Origin: Dysidea avara
Lineage: Eukaryota > Porifera > Demospongiae > Dictyoceratida > Dysideidae
Length of the DNA: 64,000 bases
Reading direction: 5' to 3'
Assembly (NCBI RefSeq): GCF_963678975.1
Contig: NC_089272.1
Location: forward strand, 62,136,574 to 62,200,573
The translations under genes were made by a program, and so were the position numbers. This document shows positions 36,750 to 49,025 of the stretch, one piece after another (the first letter of the stretch is position 1; every line of letters starts with the position of its first letter). The notes below the pieces were generated by a model that saw only the letters and a program-made list of their open reading frames with translations, was not told the origin of the DNA and did not search any database.

Positions 36750-37810
36750 TAGTTATTGTGTACTGTTCACTACAGTCTATATACAGTACTGGTGGTGTTG
36801 GTAGTGTATTAGCAGTGATCCTCACTAAGGGCTATGGTACTGGTGGTGTTGGTAGTGTATTAGCAGTGATCCTCACTAAGGGCTATGGTACTGGTGATGT
36901 TGGTAGTGTATTAGCAGTGATCCTCACTAAGGGCTATGGTACTGGTGATGTTGGTAGTGTATTAGCAGTGATCCTCACTAAGGGCTATGGTACTGGTGGT
37001 GTTGGTAGTGTATTAGCAGTGATCCTCACTAAGGGCTATGGTGCTGGTGGTGTTGGTAGTGTATTAGCAGTGATCCTCACTAAGGGCTATTGGACCAGTG
37101 TTAAGATTATTACCTCTAGCCATATTATGTGTAATTATTCTTGCAAGTAGAGGTAAGTGTTTGCTAGTTGCCTTTCAAGCTCATCACAAAGCAAGAAACA
37201 CTAAATATTTCACCATATAGCAGGTTATCAGCGAGTGACACAGCCATCATAAGTCTTCCAATGTCAGTACCATATTTTACTTACAGATTGCTTTTCACCA
37301 TTACACAGTGTATGGGGATAGCAGTTAATTGTTTGTCAGTTACGTTGCATGTATTTGTAAACGTCAGCAGAAATATGTACTGCATATGAACTCATACTGA
37401 TACACAGACAACTTTGGACCACACACAACCCCATCAGTGTTTACTGTGAAATGTGATTGGTAGTATTGTTGTTTTCTCAGTCCATTTCCAAGAATTTCTC
37501 TCTGACAGATACATGCTAACCATAAGAGCTACTAAGTATACTCATGTACCCATTGTGGGATGGATCTGATTGCTACAGTACAGTACTAGTTACCATGAGA
37601 GTTGAGTGAAAGCATTACAAGTGATATAGAAGCTAGAATAAATAATATATGTGGGTCTTTATTATCGTTTTCTAGTGGATCTCTGTTGACTGGAGCTAGT
37701 AATATATACTGTACTTGTAATGTGTTTCTAATCACCTTGTAACACAGAATTCTTTGCATGTTTACTTAGTTCTTTGTGTTATCACTGATTGTTGTTAATA
37801 AATAAAGGGG
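36750..37810 (+). pseudogene. Decayed copy of the fibrinogen-like gene
   Basis: The start (GTGTACTGTTCACTA, then GTTGGTAGTGTATTAGCAGTGATCCTCACTAAGG) matches 43812-43880, and the end (CATTGTGGGATGGATCTGATTGCTACAG... AGTGATATAGAAGCTAGAATA and GTTTCTAATCACCTTG) matches 44680-44890. Most of the middle, with both cysteine-rich blocks, is missing or unrecognisable. AATAAA near 37799 may be the old polyadenylation signal. The signal-peptide region is expanded into tandem repeats. Confidence 0.82.
36785..37090 (+). repeat. Six-unit, 51-bp in-frame minisatellite
   Basis: Exactly six 51-bp units keep one frame open (unit YGTGGVGSVLAVILTKG, with D or A variants). The unit derives from the segment that in the 43834 gene encodes the N-terminal hydrophobic stretch. 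Units are nearly identical, so the expansion is recent or homogenised. Confidence 0.95.
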
Positions 37811-39615
37811 TACAGCAGAATACCTCACAGAATACACAGTAATGGGATAGTCATATGTACAGTGCCAGTTACCTGTCTAACTAATGAAATTCATACAACT
37901 GCTAATCAATATTTATATGATACAGTAATGCTGATTCTTTATGCAGCCCCTCGATTTTGTACTGCCCATGTAGGCCACTAATTGTACGTTACCGTTCAAA
38001 ATACGTAAGTCCATAATTACCTCTATGCCAACATACCAATGGCACCCAAATACAAATTGTAGCTTGTTACATCACTTTGTGTGAATGCAATAACTGTTTG
38101 GAGTTAAAACATTTTAGAACAGAAGTCTTGCGAATCAGTGAAGGATATAAAAATTAAGAATACAGATCTCTCAATAAGGTTATGTACATCAAGTAAACAA
38201 ATCCCTATTTCTATTCTGCTGATAGGGACTTGTGGGTTTATGCAATGTAACCACAATCCTTATTGATTTACTCCAGTAATCCTTCTTGCTTTTCATGGAT
38301 TCTTCAACTGCATGTTGCAAGTTGTATATCTAAGAGGTAGTATATAAATGCATTGGTACACCCCCTGTATTAGTGCTGAAAGGATTATTCGGTTATTTGA
38401 CCATTCGGTCAGTATGACACTATTCAGTTCGTTACCACACTATTCAAATAATCGTTAGCACTTTGTACACTGTATTCAGATGGAAAAGCCAGCCTTGAAA
38501 CTTAAGATTGTGAATGAAGTGATGTGTCTATGCTGTAAAAATTCTATTTTAGAGAAGATAGAAATAGCCTTTAGGCTTTACCTTGCTCCCTCACAAAAGG
38601 TTTCAGTACTTATTCAATAGAAGTATAAGCTTAAAGAATAATCGAATATTCGGTCATTTTGTTCACAACTATTCGAATAGTAAAAATTGCTATTCGTTTC
38701 AGCACTAATTGGTATCCAGCAAGTTCTGGTCTATATAAGTATGAGGGCTGTTTACACAATGTGGCCATTAGACAACTATAATTCAAAACAGCAATAAACA
38801 AGACCAATACTCCACACAACTTTAGGCTTGTGTAAAAAGGAAATGGTCAATATATTATTATCCCAAGCTGGACAGTGGACACCTACAGTAAGTGCACTAC
38901 TTTGGATGGCTTTAGACATATAGGTTATGTCAAACACATTATTATAAGTTGTAAAAATGCTTCATATTAATTAGTTCCCATTGTTTTCTACATGACTGTT
39001 GGTGTAGTTGCTAGGTGATAAGGTTGGTTTATGAATAATTTTCAAGTTGGGAATGGCTTGCATAATTGCACAAGTTGGACAGGAAAAGTTAAACAAACAT
39101 TAAAAATGTCCTTTTGATATCCTGTGGTTAGAATGATGACCATTTTCAACGTTACTTTTACTTACTGTAGTCTACCACGTTGTCTTAGTGTGGCCAGTGG
39201 TTAGGTAGAGTTACATGATGTCCTATCTGGTGTGTGTACATAATTTTATGTTATGCTGCAGTGCTCTAAATTCAACTTATTATTCAAAAATAATTTTGCC
39301 TTAGTTTCCATGTTGTGATCAAACTTGTATTTTATGACAACGACTGTGGGCTTATGAGCAATTGCTTGTCAGAAGCAGTCATATTATTTAGCTAGAAGTA
39401 AATATGACTGTTAGAGTTACCTGACTGACAATCTCTAACCTGACTCTGTTCTTATTTTATTTTTTAACTACTGCCCATGCAGGCTGTATGTAGGTAGTCA
39501 CATGTGTTAGAGGACTCACATGTATTAATTTAATTTCTGTTGTACAAAATTGTCATCATCTCATCATTGATGGTTTTCTCTCTATGATGATTACTTTAAC
39601 AATGTAATCAGCTAT

Positions 39616-40071
39616 AGTGTTGCACCGATAACCAAATTAGCTGATTATTTCGATAACCGATATTAAGCAACAGAATTAGCTGATACCGATAACCAATCTT
39701 ATTTATACTAATAATACTCATTCTCATCACTATTAAATCACTCATATACATGAATGCTCATGGCTTCCCCATAGGAAATTTATGGTGAAAAATCTTTTGT
39801 CAGCCATAAATATTGTCAGACATTTGAAAAAAAAGATAATTATTGATATTTTAGCAGGTCAAGCAGTACTACAAATCACCAAGAATTTCTGTAATTCCAT
39901 TCTTGACATTTTTGAGGGTTCAGCTCAACATGCACATACTATATAGTACGTTACATGAGTATAACAGTATCAACAAGTACATGGCTCTCTACATAATGAT
40001 TAATTTTATGACACATTTAGTCTTTAATATATTGTAGCTAGCTAACAAGTATTGAAAGGAAGCTATATACA
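39616..40071. other. Repeat-like sequence without gene
   Basis: TGTTGCACCGATAACC at 39621 and ATACCGATAACC at 39684 resemble ends of the hAT family seen at 50505-51171. The second end is not clear. The remainder is AT-rich. Confidence 0.35.
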
Positions 40072-40269
40072 CAGTGCTCTCTCAATTATCCAACCCCTAG
40101 GGACCAAAACATTGTGAGATAATTAAAAAGTTCAGATAATCAAAGTGTATTCATTTATACAGAGCCCTGTTCAACTACTCTAATAGAACATACATCTTTG
40201 ACAAAATACCCAAATAGGACAGTCATTTCTACTGTTTGGATAACCAAAGTGTTGAAGGAGCACTGTATT
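40072..40269. mobile_element. Pogo/Tigger-like MITE
   Basis: ACAGTGCTCTCTCAATTATC at the left and GATAACCAAAGTGTTGAAGG...AGCACTGTAT at the right are imperfect inverted repeats of the pattern known from pogo-type elements. It contains a CTCTAATAGA motif near 40178. No transposase. Confidence 0.6.
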
Positions 40270-40319
40270 AACTTGAACTTGTATTAGTGTTTTCAATTAA
40301 CCTAAATGGCTGCTATTTG

Positions 40320-40560
40320 CTTTTTATTGTAAAAATTTGCTCAAGCGAAGATGTACAGCACTGCAAGATTCTACTAACAATCGTGCTGAAATTCCATACC
40401 ATATAAAGTACCCTACCATCAACAATACTATCAATGAGAAGCCACCTCCACTGCAAACTGATCCAACTGTCCTGAAAGTCTTTAAATTACCCAGCACCAT
40501 GATTGACTGTGACACTTCACTTTAGTAGTATAGTTAAACATTTGTTCAACAGATTTCTAA
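40320..40560 (+). other. Short unidentified frame
   Basis: 40337-40525 encodes a 62-residue frame including RRCTALQDSTNNRAEIPYH. It has no recognisable domain or splice context. It may be a transposon remnant. Confidence 0.2.
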
Positions 40561-40685
40561 GGACTTCCAGGAGAGATTTTGGCATACCGGCTGTGCGTGA
40601 GATCATAGACATTTACATGTAAATTATGCTAATGTATACTGCATGGTTTTGTTCTGTATATATACTAGACTGAGTACAGTGAAGA

Positions 40686-40890
40686 AAGTAAGACCTCGAT
40701 TATCTGAAGTGACTGTTCTATTAGAGTATTTCGTTATTGAGTGAACGTTCTATTAGAGTAAGTGTATGTTCTGTTAGTGCAGTTGAATAGAACTCTGAAT
40801 GGGCTCATATAAATTCTGATAACTTATCTGAACACTTTTATGATTTAACTGGCGTGCAGGTGTTCAGATATTGGAGATCCTACTGTAGTA
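40686..40890. mobile_element. Pogo-like MITE
   Basis: GTAAGACCTCGATTATCTGA at the left and TTCAGATATTGGAGATCCTAC at the right are imperfect inverted ends. Two TTCTATTAGAGTA motifs lie inside (40711-40760). Confidence 0.5.
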
Positions 40891-41655
40891 GTATAATGTG
40901 AACAAGTCAAATGAATTAATGACAAACATTAATGGCTAACAGCTATTTCTCCCCTTCAAGATATCATAGATGCTTGCAGCTAGGTCCTTTATGATATCCT
41001 AAAACCCAAAGACATGCATTATTACATTTTGTCTTTGTGTTACAATTTACAGATTGCAAAAATTCTATTGTGGTTGACCTGTTTTGGAATGTGGTATAGT
41101 TTGTGCTTACACATTGATGTTGTACAAGGGCCTCTACTTCACTAGAACTACTCATGACAACCAATAAGTAATAGAGCAACCAAAGTATTAAACCTGAACA
41201 ATTACCTTACACTAAAGGATAAATCCATCATGGAATATATAGTCTACCCAGTATGGGATTTGTATTGACATCTAGCTTCTCGATTGATTACTCCAGTCTA
41301 TATTGTTCTCTCTTAATATACTGCTACATTACAACAGCATTGACAATCAAGGATAACACTGCATGACTATTTTACACTACTGATTTCCTTTCCTTCACAC
41401 TATCAAAGAACTCAATTTCACACAATACAGCACCATCCAAATCATTTCATCCTGCCTTTTTTCCAATGTTGAAAAAATGATATGTATTGAGTACTTATGT
41501 ACATATATAAATCACAATTGTTGTATATAGTTAGTTAACATAATATGTACATAGTATAAGATTGCACCATTAGGGTTTTAGCCCCCTGGGAAAAACCAGC
41601 TGAGCTAACTGCCCAACATCTAATCTTAAATCTTACATCGTGAATGTAATAGATA
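40891..41655. other. No recognisable gene
   Basis: AT-rich intergenic sequence; nothing supportable. Confidence 0.4.
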
Positions 41656-42283
41656 GTGTTGTTTTAGTTAACTATAACTAAAACTAAAAGTACTTTTAGT
41701 AATTATAACTAAAACTAAATCTAAAACTAAAAAACAACAGAATAATTTACCAAAACTAAATCTAAAACTAAAAAGAATTGAAAAAGATAACTAAACCAAC
41801 AGATTTTCTTATGCACAACTAAAACTATAACTAAAACTAAAAAGTTAAAACGACACAGACAATTAACCATACTAAATCTATAACTAAAATGAACCAAGAA
41901 GAATTACTATAACTAAAACTAAAAAACTAGCTATGACTATAACTAAAACTAAAACTAAAACTCCTCACTAAAACAATACCATGTTGCTCAGACCACTGTA
42001 CGTATAAGTTAACATATGTTCTACAGGTGGAACGAAATACAGAATGACATTCTATATATTGCTGTACATGTACTTAGCATCCAAACATCAATAACTAAAT
42101 GGTGGCTTAGTTAACTATAACTAAAAGATCTTCACAGATTAACTAAAACTAAAACAACACAGAGAATATAACCATAACTAAATCAATAACTAAAAGGAAA
42201 TAAGAAAGATTACTATAACTAAAACTAAAATTATTGACGAAACTGGCCATGACTATAAAAGTCCTTACTAAAACAACACTGTC
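41656..42283. mobile_element. Element built of AACTAAAACTAAAA repeats
   Basis: It begins AGTGTTGTTTTAGTTAACT and ends ACTAAAACAACACT, an inverted pair, and most of the interior is degenerate ACTAAAACTAAAA/ACTATAACTAAA repeats. Terminal form and subterminal repeats fit a non-autonomous hAT, but no clear 8-bp duplication was found. Confidence 0.55.
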
Positions 42284-43800
42284 ACTAGTAATTGAGCATG
42301 TATGACAAGAGAGGTGATCACAGAGTATCTGCACTTCACAAGTGCTTTCCTTGACTTTGTAATACAAATTACAGAATGTGGAATTATATCATTATTCTAT
42401 TGTGGTTGACTGGTTATAGGATGTGGTTTAGTTTGTACTCACATGTCCAGTCTTTGCAGGCTCTGTCACATTTAATTGTAAGCGGTACTAACAGGGGCTT
42501 CAGTAAATCATAAGGATGGAATAATGGGTTGTTGGGGTGTTGTGATATTACTATCCACAACAGACAGAGTGAAACAACATGGTCATATAGTACACGTTCT
42601 TAGCATCTTCTGCATGTAGTTGTGGGTAGAATCTACTCATAATGCGAACAGATTATTTTCGTGCCTGCATTTTGGAGATGTTCATGCTAAAAAAAACATA
42701 GCACTAACCCATTGTCATATTAGCTGACCCAAGGGAAAAACCAGTTAATTGAATGGAGTAAACTATATATAGCTATACTATCCACAAATGGGAGATGGAC
42801 CACCTCTTTACAAAGACCACACCTAGGTTGGCTCAAAAAAAACTAGGCACTTAAGGTTATCTCTTTAGTGAGACTCTATACTGTACAGTAGGAGACTGCA
42901 TGAGGACTTATCTAGTGTACTACAGTTCACTTGCATGGACAAAGCTCTGTACAACCACTACATTTTGTATGACACATTGTTGGTGCACTGTACATGTAAC
43001 ATGGTGTAATCTCATGATTTCAGTGAAGTGTAAACCAATTATGTGAGATGACACTGACCTCATTATGATGTCAAAAAGTATACCATAGATTACCTGGAAC
43101 CAACATAGTTGACATCAGCACTGCAATTAAACTGTCTTGTCCATAAGGTCATAAATTTCACCTTAGCTATGTTTGGGACCTGGTGATGTCATGATGTACG
43201 TATATGTGTTTAGGACCTAAGTAAATGCTTGACAGATTCATTGTTACATGTGGTCAGGTGATCTTTGTACAGAGATGGCCTTTGTAACCAGGTGGTCTTG
43301 AAGAGGTGACAACTAAATGAATAGCATGGAGTTTTAACCATTCACATTCTACACTCTTCATCCTCCATTTTCACTATTGCTTAGATGAGTGGAATCAGTA
43401 AACACATGTATGAATTTCATTTTCATATGAAGTCATTGTACCCTTTACCTGAACAAGGAGGGACTGTACTAATGTCTTGTCAAAAGTCACACTTTGGTAT
43501 ACAGATAAGGCTCAGTTCTGCACTGAAGTACTAGTAGCACTGTGCTTTAAAACACAACAAAAGTCCAAGCATGCATGTGCAAGGCACACACAAAGTGCTC
43601 AAATAGCTATCACCTTCAAATAACCTTTTAACTTATGTGTTAAAATTAATGTTGCTGAGCTAATAAGATATTCATAGTTTCTCTAACAAGTTCCCTATAC
43701 ATTAATTAAAAGTACAAAGTACAATTAGTATAGACTGGTGGGAAACGTGCAGTTGTATAATATAATTGAAGTGTCTTGTACTGTCAATACCACTTTATGC
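42284..43800. other. No recognisable gene
   Basis: AT-rich sequence upstream of the fibrinogen-like gene. No promoter element or upstream exon could be assigned. Confidence 0.4.
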
Positions 43801-43833
43801 TGCAGTTATAGTGTGTACTGTTCACTATTTGTG

Positions 43834-44859
43834 ATGATGTTGGTAGTTTATTACATTATAACAATGATCCTCACTAAGGAACTGGTGATGGCTACTGACC
43901 AGTGTAGTAAATACCGCTTTAAATCACCATTCTATCCTGGAGATTCTTGTGAGATGATCTATAGCAGCAATCCAGAGAGTCGCGACAGATCAGGATATTA
44001 CTGGATCACTGTTGGGCCCACCAGGGTATATTGTGGAATGGCTTATACTGGATCATCTTGTGTGGACATCTACAACAATAATCCTGAAACTGGTGACAAG
44101 TCAGGATATTATCGTATTAATGACACTCAATGGACATATTGTAACATGACTGAGATAGCAAGTGCTATTGCTGTTGGTGACATTATCTTCACATGTGCTG
44201 GCATGGGCGGACAATGGAAAAGAATAGTCAACATTGATATCAGTGCAGGCAATGATTGTCCCAGTGGATGGCGTCAAGAGACTTATTCTGATGTTAGTTT
44301 CTGTCGTGTGGTCAGTGATGATTGGCGTACTTGCTCTTCTGCCAACTTCTCCACGAATGGAACAAGTTACCAGAGGGTGTGTGGTAGAGCAAGGGGATAT
44401 CAGAAGGGAGAAACAGATAGCTTTAATGCATATCATAATCAAGGTCAAACAATTGATGGCTACTATGCTGATGGACTATTAATAACCTATGGAAATCCTC
44501 GTCAGCACATCTGGACCTATGTCTCTGGTGTGTTTGATGATAACGGAGCACGTTGTTGTAACTGTCCATGTTCTGTTGGTGGAGGACTGGCCCCTCCCTC
44601 CTTTGTGGGCACTAACTATTACTGCGAATCAGGAGCTATTACCACTTACAACATTTCAACCTATTACTTCAATGACCCATTGTGGGACAGATCTGATTGT
44701 TACAGTAGTACCAACTGTTGCACCAACCCTACTCAACCATGGTTCTACCGACAATTGAGTGAGAGCACTACTAGTGATATAGAAGCTAGAATATGTAGAC
44801 AGAGTGCTTTTGCAAATGGATCTCCTTTGATTGATCAACTGGAACTCTACATTCAGTAG
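43834..44859 (+). CDS. Fibrinogen-like, cysteine-rich secreted or surface protein
   Basis: One open frame of 341 codons from ATG at 43834 (a second ATG follows at 43837). The frame extends upstream to a GTG at 43738, so a spliced upstream exon is possible. The N-terminus MMLVVYYIITMILTKELVMA is hydrophobic, fitting a signal peptide or anchor. Two tandem blocks follow: DSCEMIYSSNPESRDRSGYY...VYCGM and SSCVDIYNNNPETGDKSGYY...TYCNM. These resemble the N-terminal subdomain of fibrinogen-related domains. The last 200 residues are rich in cysteine and tryptophan (DCPSGWRQ, CCNCPCSVGG, DPLWDRSDCYS, TTSDIEARICRQS, ELYIQ), a region I associate with uncharacterised sponge and cnidarian proteins. Recognition or adhesion is plausible but unproven. 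A decayed copy lies 7 kb upstream. Confidence 0.8.
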   Translation: MMLVVYYIITMILTKELVMATDQCSKYRFKSPFYPGDSCEMIYSSNPESRDRSGYYWITVGPTRVYCGMAYTGSSCVDIYNNNPETGDKSGYYRINDTQWTYCNMTEIASAIAVGDIIFTCAGMGGQWKRIVNIDISAGNDCPSGWRQETYSDVSFCRVVSDDWRTCSSANFSTNGTSYQRVCGRARGYQKGETDSFNAYHNQGQTIDGYYADGLLITYGNPRQHIWTYVSGVFDDNGARCCNCPCSVGGGLAPPSFVGTNYYCESGAITTYNISTYYFNDPLWDRSDCYSSTNCCTNPTQPWFYRQLSESTTSDIEARICRQSAFANGSPLIDQLELYIQ

Positions 44860-44969
44860 CATAATTATACTATATGTTTCTAATCACTTGAAACACAGAA
44901 TTCTTTGTGTGTGTTAGTTCTTTGTTCTATTGTTGTTATTAATATTAATATGTTTGGATACAGTAATTA

Positions 44970-45485
44970 CAGTATACCGTACGGAGGGAAACTTTGGAGG
45001 AAAAATTTGGCGAATCAAGCAAAATATCACTGTTGGCGAAATAAAATTTGGCGAATTGTTAGCAGAGCGCACGCCCTATTTAATTAATTAGATTACTAAT
45101 TATTGTCTGAAGCGAGAACTGGGAGTGTCACGCCTCTTCAGCGGGAGTCATCAATAACTAAATATATAGACAGTAGATCTACACCCTCAGGAAGAGTGAA
45201 TATTGTACTTAATATGGTAGGACTCGCTACTTGTCACACCCATTTCGAGGTAGGTTTGAGGATACCATGTGTACAGTAGCTAGCTACCTAGTAAGGTAGT
45301 CGAGGTAGGCTTGGCTCTTGCGTGATTCCTGGCACAGTAGCCTTTGGTGGAGTAGAAAATTGATTAGTTCGAGGCTTGGTTTGCTATTTTCTTGACCAGC
45401 AAAACATTTGGATGGGAAAATTTGGCGAATTCGTGGTCATTCGCCAAATTTTAACGGCGCCAAAGTTTCCCTCCATACGGTACTC
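44970..45485. mobile_element. Tc1/mariner-like MITE
   Basis: TACCGTACGGAGGGAAACTT at the left and AAGTTTCCCTCCATACGGTA at the right are inverted ends beginning and ending with TA. Inner AATTTGGCGAAT repeats occur near both ends. No transposase frame. Confidence 0.8.
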
Positions 45486-46890
45486 TGCAGAACAGACTAA
45501 TGGGACAGAGTACAGTGTTGGTTGCCTGTCTAACTAATGAAATTCATACAACTGCAAATCAATATTCATGATACAGCAATGCTGACAATAAGCTTTCTTT
45601 ATTAGCCACCAGACTTTGTACTGCACACCTAGACCACTAATTGCAGCTACTGTTCAAAACAAGTGAACATACCAATGGTCACCCACATACACGTTACATC
45701 ATATTGTGGTAATGCAATAACTGTTTGGAGTTTAAAAACATTTTAGAGCAAAAGACATGTGAGTCAGCTATGGACATAAAAATTAAGAATATAGATCACT
45801 GGAGTAACTCAATAAGGATAATTACATCAAGTAAACAAATCCCTACTTCTCTTCTGCTGATGGGGATGGTTTAATTATTCAATGTAACTGCAATCCTTTA
45901 TTGACTTACTCCAGTGAACCCTTCTTGCTTTTAGTGGATTCTTCAGCGGTCTCTATTCTTTTTAAATATTGTATGTCTAGTTTATTTTACTTCAGTTTTT
46001 CAAAATCCACTTATGGATTAACTTGTTGGATATATAGTTTAGTTTCTACATGCAGTATTATAGTTACACAAGATGCTATACAGTAGCTACCCCATACCAG
46101 GTATGTAATTCTGATCAGCGCATGACCACATGTCAGTCGAGCAGGCATGAACAAATGATTATGCATTCATTATCACAAACACATTTATATATAAGAAGAA
46201 TAAGGACAGTGACTAATGTATGTGTACTCCTATACAGGAGTGATTTGCTGGAAGACCAGAGACCAAACTATCTGTAGAGGCTGTTAAAAATCTCATCTAC
46301 ATATTACTCACAATACCAAGCTGTAAGTTGTATAAAATATTGGTCTAAGAGCCGGCAATACCAGTATATAAATATGCATTGGTATCCAGTAAGTTCTGGC
46401 CTATATAAGCATGAGGGCTGTTTATACAACGTGACCAGTAGACAACCATAATTCAACGCAGCAATAAACAAGACCAATACTCTACACAACTTTAGGCTTG
46501 TATAAAAGAAATGGTTTATATTTATCAATATATTATTATCCCAAGCTGGACACCTATTGTAAGTGCACCACCTTGGATGGCTTTCCATGTGAATCACAAT
46601 GGGGCAGCTAATATAGATATGTTTTTAGTTTCTGATAATCATCCTGGGCTTATGAGCAATTGCTCGTCAGAAGCAGTCATATTTAGCTAGAATTACCCAA
46701 CTGACAACCTCTAACCTGAATGTTCTTATTCTATTTTTATAACTACTGCCCATGCAGGCTGTATATGTAGTCACATGTGTTTGGAGGACTCACGTGCATA
46801 AATTTAATTTAATTTCTGTTGTACAAAATTGTCATCATCTCATCATTGATGGTTTTCTCTCTATGATGATTACTTTAGCAGTGTAACCAG

Positions 46891-48449
46891 ATGTGAGTAT
46901 GATTACATAGTATTTTGAAAAACATTAATTAAAATATTATGATTGCTTTAAAATCTATAATCAATTGTACGTAATAGGTTATGATTATTACCCCACTGAG
47001 CCCACGTTGGTTAGGTTAGTTGTTCTGATCAAAAACGTACAATGCCTTATGCCATGAAAACGTATCTTTTAGTGCAGAATATATTCCACCCTTTATAAAT
47101 GTTATCCTGTACCAAATTAAGTGACAACTTTCATTACCTTTTAATACGGCAGGCAGATGAATGAAGTAAAATGTGTGTGGGTGAAATCCGAATACAAAAC
47201 AAATAACAGTCAGCAATTAATTAGACAATTATTATGAAGAAAAGTCATTGTTGGTGTCTAATTTGTCGTACATGAAGTCTGTTTGCTCCAGCCACCAACT
47301 TTATCTTGATTGGGTGAGCAATATCTGTAGAACACAACATAATACACATTAAAAGAGTTACATTATACCATGCAATAGTACAAGGGGTATACTTAAATTT
47401 CCCATTCTTCTTTATGGCAATTCTTTATACATTCAACTATTATTCCCTATTGTTCCTAGAATAATTGCAGTAGTGGAGCAATTACAACTTTCTGCATGCA
47501 GCTGAAATTGAACTGTTAGCAAGCCGAGGGGTAGGTAATGACCTGTACCATTCAACGAACTATGCATGGAGATACACACATCACATAGACTTCAATATTA
47601 CTAGATGTGTTTTGTACATTAATCCTCTTACAAGATACTCCAATAGAGCAGTCAAGTCAGTATCTCAAGTAGAGGATTCATACAATTATAAAATTATATA
47701 TTTAAGTATGAGCTTTCATTGCTATTCTGCAGTTTTTAGTCATGCATGGGAATAGATAGACCTCCTATATGCTCCCTCTGTAGATCCTTCCATTGGATCC
47801 ACAAACTTGAATTGGGGATCCTTCTCTTCTCTGGAGCTACAATGTAGCAGTGTGACGTCCTGCCATGTCTACTAGGTTACTACAAGTATACGGGTATTTA
47901 CTCTACAGTATTTATGGAGAACACTACGGCAATTATGATACCATGATGATACTATTTTCAAGAACTTTTGATGGTACTGGCATCAGAATATCGCGGTTTG
48001 ACGATATAACCGAGATACCACCCACCCCTATCACAGTGTCTAGTCTTGCATAGCTAGACCAGATTTCCTCCATCACGGATTCACAGTATCTATTATGAAA
48101 TTAAAGTGCCTTTTCTGAAAAAGGGTCAACTGACTGGTTAACATTGGCCACACATACTGCATGATGAGCACACTTGTTCATTATACCATCCAATAAGTTC
48201 AGAAATAACTGCTTCAATAAAGCAACAGCTCTCAACCAACAGATTCCGTGCTTCATGTGGCATATGAAGACAAACATTAATATTAATATTTGTGTCCAGT
48301 TGAGTAAAAGTTTTGCACATTCCTTGAATTCATTTTAAAAGAGAAATACACTACATAATGAGCTATTCAGGTTCCAAACTGCTAATTAGAGCGGGCCAAA
48401 TCGATTGCTGGATCATGCAAATTCCCTTTTATTGCTTCTCTGGATCATG
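46891..48449. other. No recognisable gene
   Basis: AT-rich sequence. A single ACTCCAATAGAGCAGTCA motif is at 47636-47653. No exon or element with defined ends seen. Confidence 0.4.
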
Positions 48450-49025
48450 AAGGTTTGGGTCTTCCTGGCCAAAATAAATCTCCTAAAAACCAGCTTCACA
48501 ATACCATCCTGGCGCCTTGGCAGTATTGGTAAGGTATAACCAAGCCCAAAAGTGCCTTCAGTATGACCCTAAATACTTCCAATAGATTGTTACAATTTTT
48601 TTGCTTGTCTGCCTGCCTTCAGGCAAGTATAACTCTAAGGCTATGGCCTTGATTTTTTCACTGTTTGATGTCACGTCATCCCAAGACATGCCTTTTGGCA
48701 TACTGCAGTACATACAATACACACATCATGTACTTACCTTTGCCCTCCTTTGTGTCCCATTTCTTTTACCCAAGGTGTCAATTCGCAGTAGCACAATGCA
48801 TAGTATGTTTGTAAACGGGAATTGTTCATATTTTATGTGGTGCCTGGATTGATTGCATAGGTGCTTCTTTTACTGTTCTTAGTTTGTAACACTGTATAAT
48901 GGGCTGAACATATGCAGCTGAAAGCAAAGCGTAAAGACCACTTCAATATTGTGTCAGTAACTGATAGCTGCAGTGTGCTTTAGACGAAAACGATAACTCT
49001 GGTGCCATCCTTTTCACCAGTAATA
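48450..49025 (+). repeat. Dispersed repeat family R, copy 1
   Basis: Aligns with 54160-55040 through GGCAGTATTGGT, AACCAAGCCCAAAAGTGC, GGAATTGTTC/GAAATTGTTC, TTGATTGCA and GGGCTGAACAT/AGGCTGAACAT. Neither copy shows inverted ends or a recognisable reading frame. Family unknown. Confidence 0.75.

Larger units (their letters stand above)
36750..39615 (+). repeat. Segmental duplication 2, left copy
   Basis: Beyond the pseudogene, stretches such as TAACTAATGAAATTCATACA (37880), GGTATCCAGCAAGTTCTGG (38711), CTTATGAGCAATTGCT (39350) and TTGTCATCATCTCATCATTG (39548) recur in order at 45530-46890. The copies are more diverged than those of duplication 1. Confidence 0.85.
43800..46890 (+). repeat. 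Segmental duplication 2, right copy
   Basis: Matches 36750-39615 in order and orientation. It carries a MITE at 44970-45485 that the left copy lacks (the left copy reads directly across near 37805). Confidence 0.85.

Noticed and set aside
43738-43833. Upstream extension of the fibrinogen-like frame from a GTG
   Set aside because: Animal nuclear genes rarely start at GTG, and ATG at 43834 directly precedes a hydrophobic leader. The extension may be part of a spliced exon but cannot be shown.
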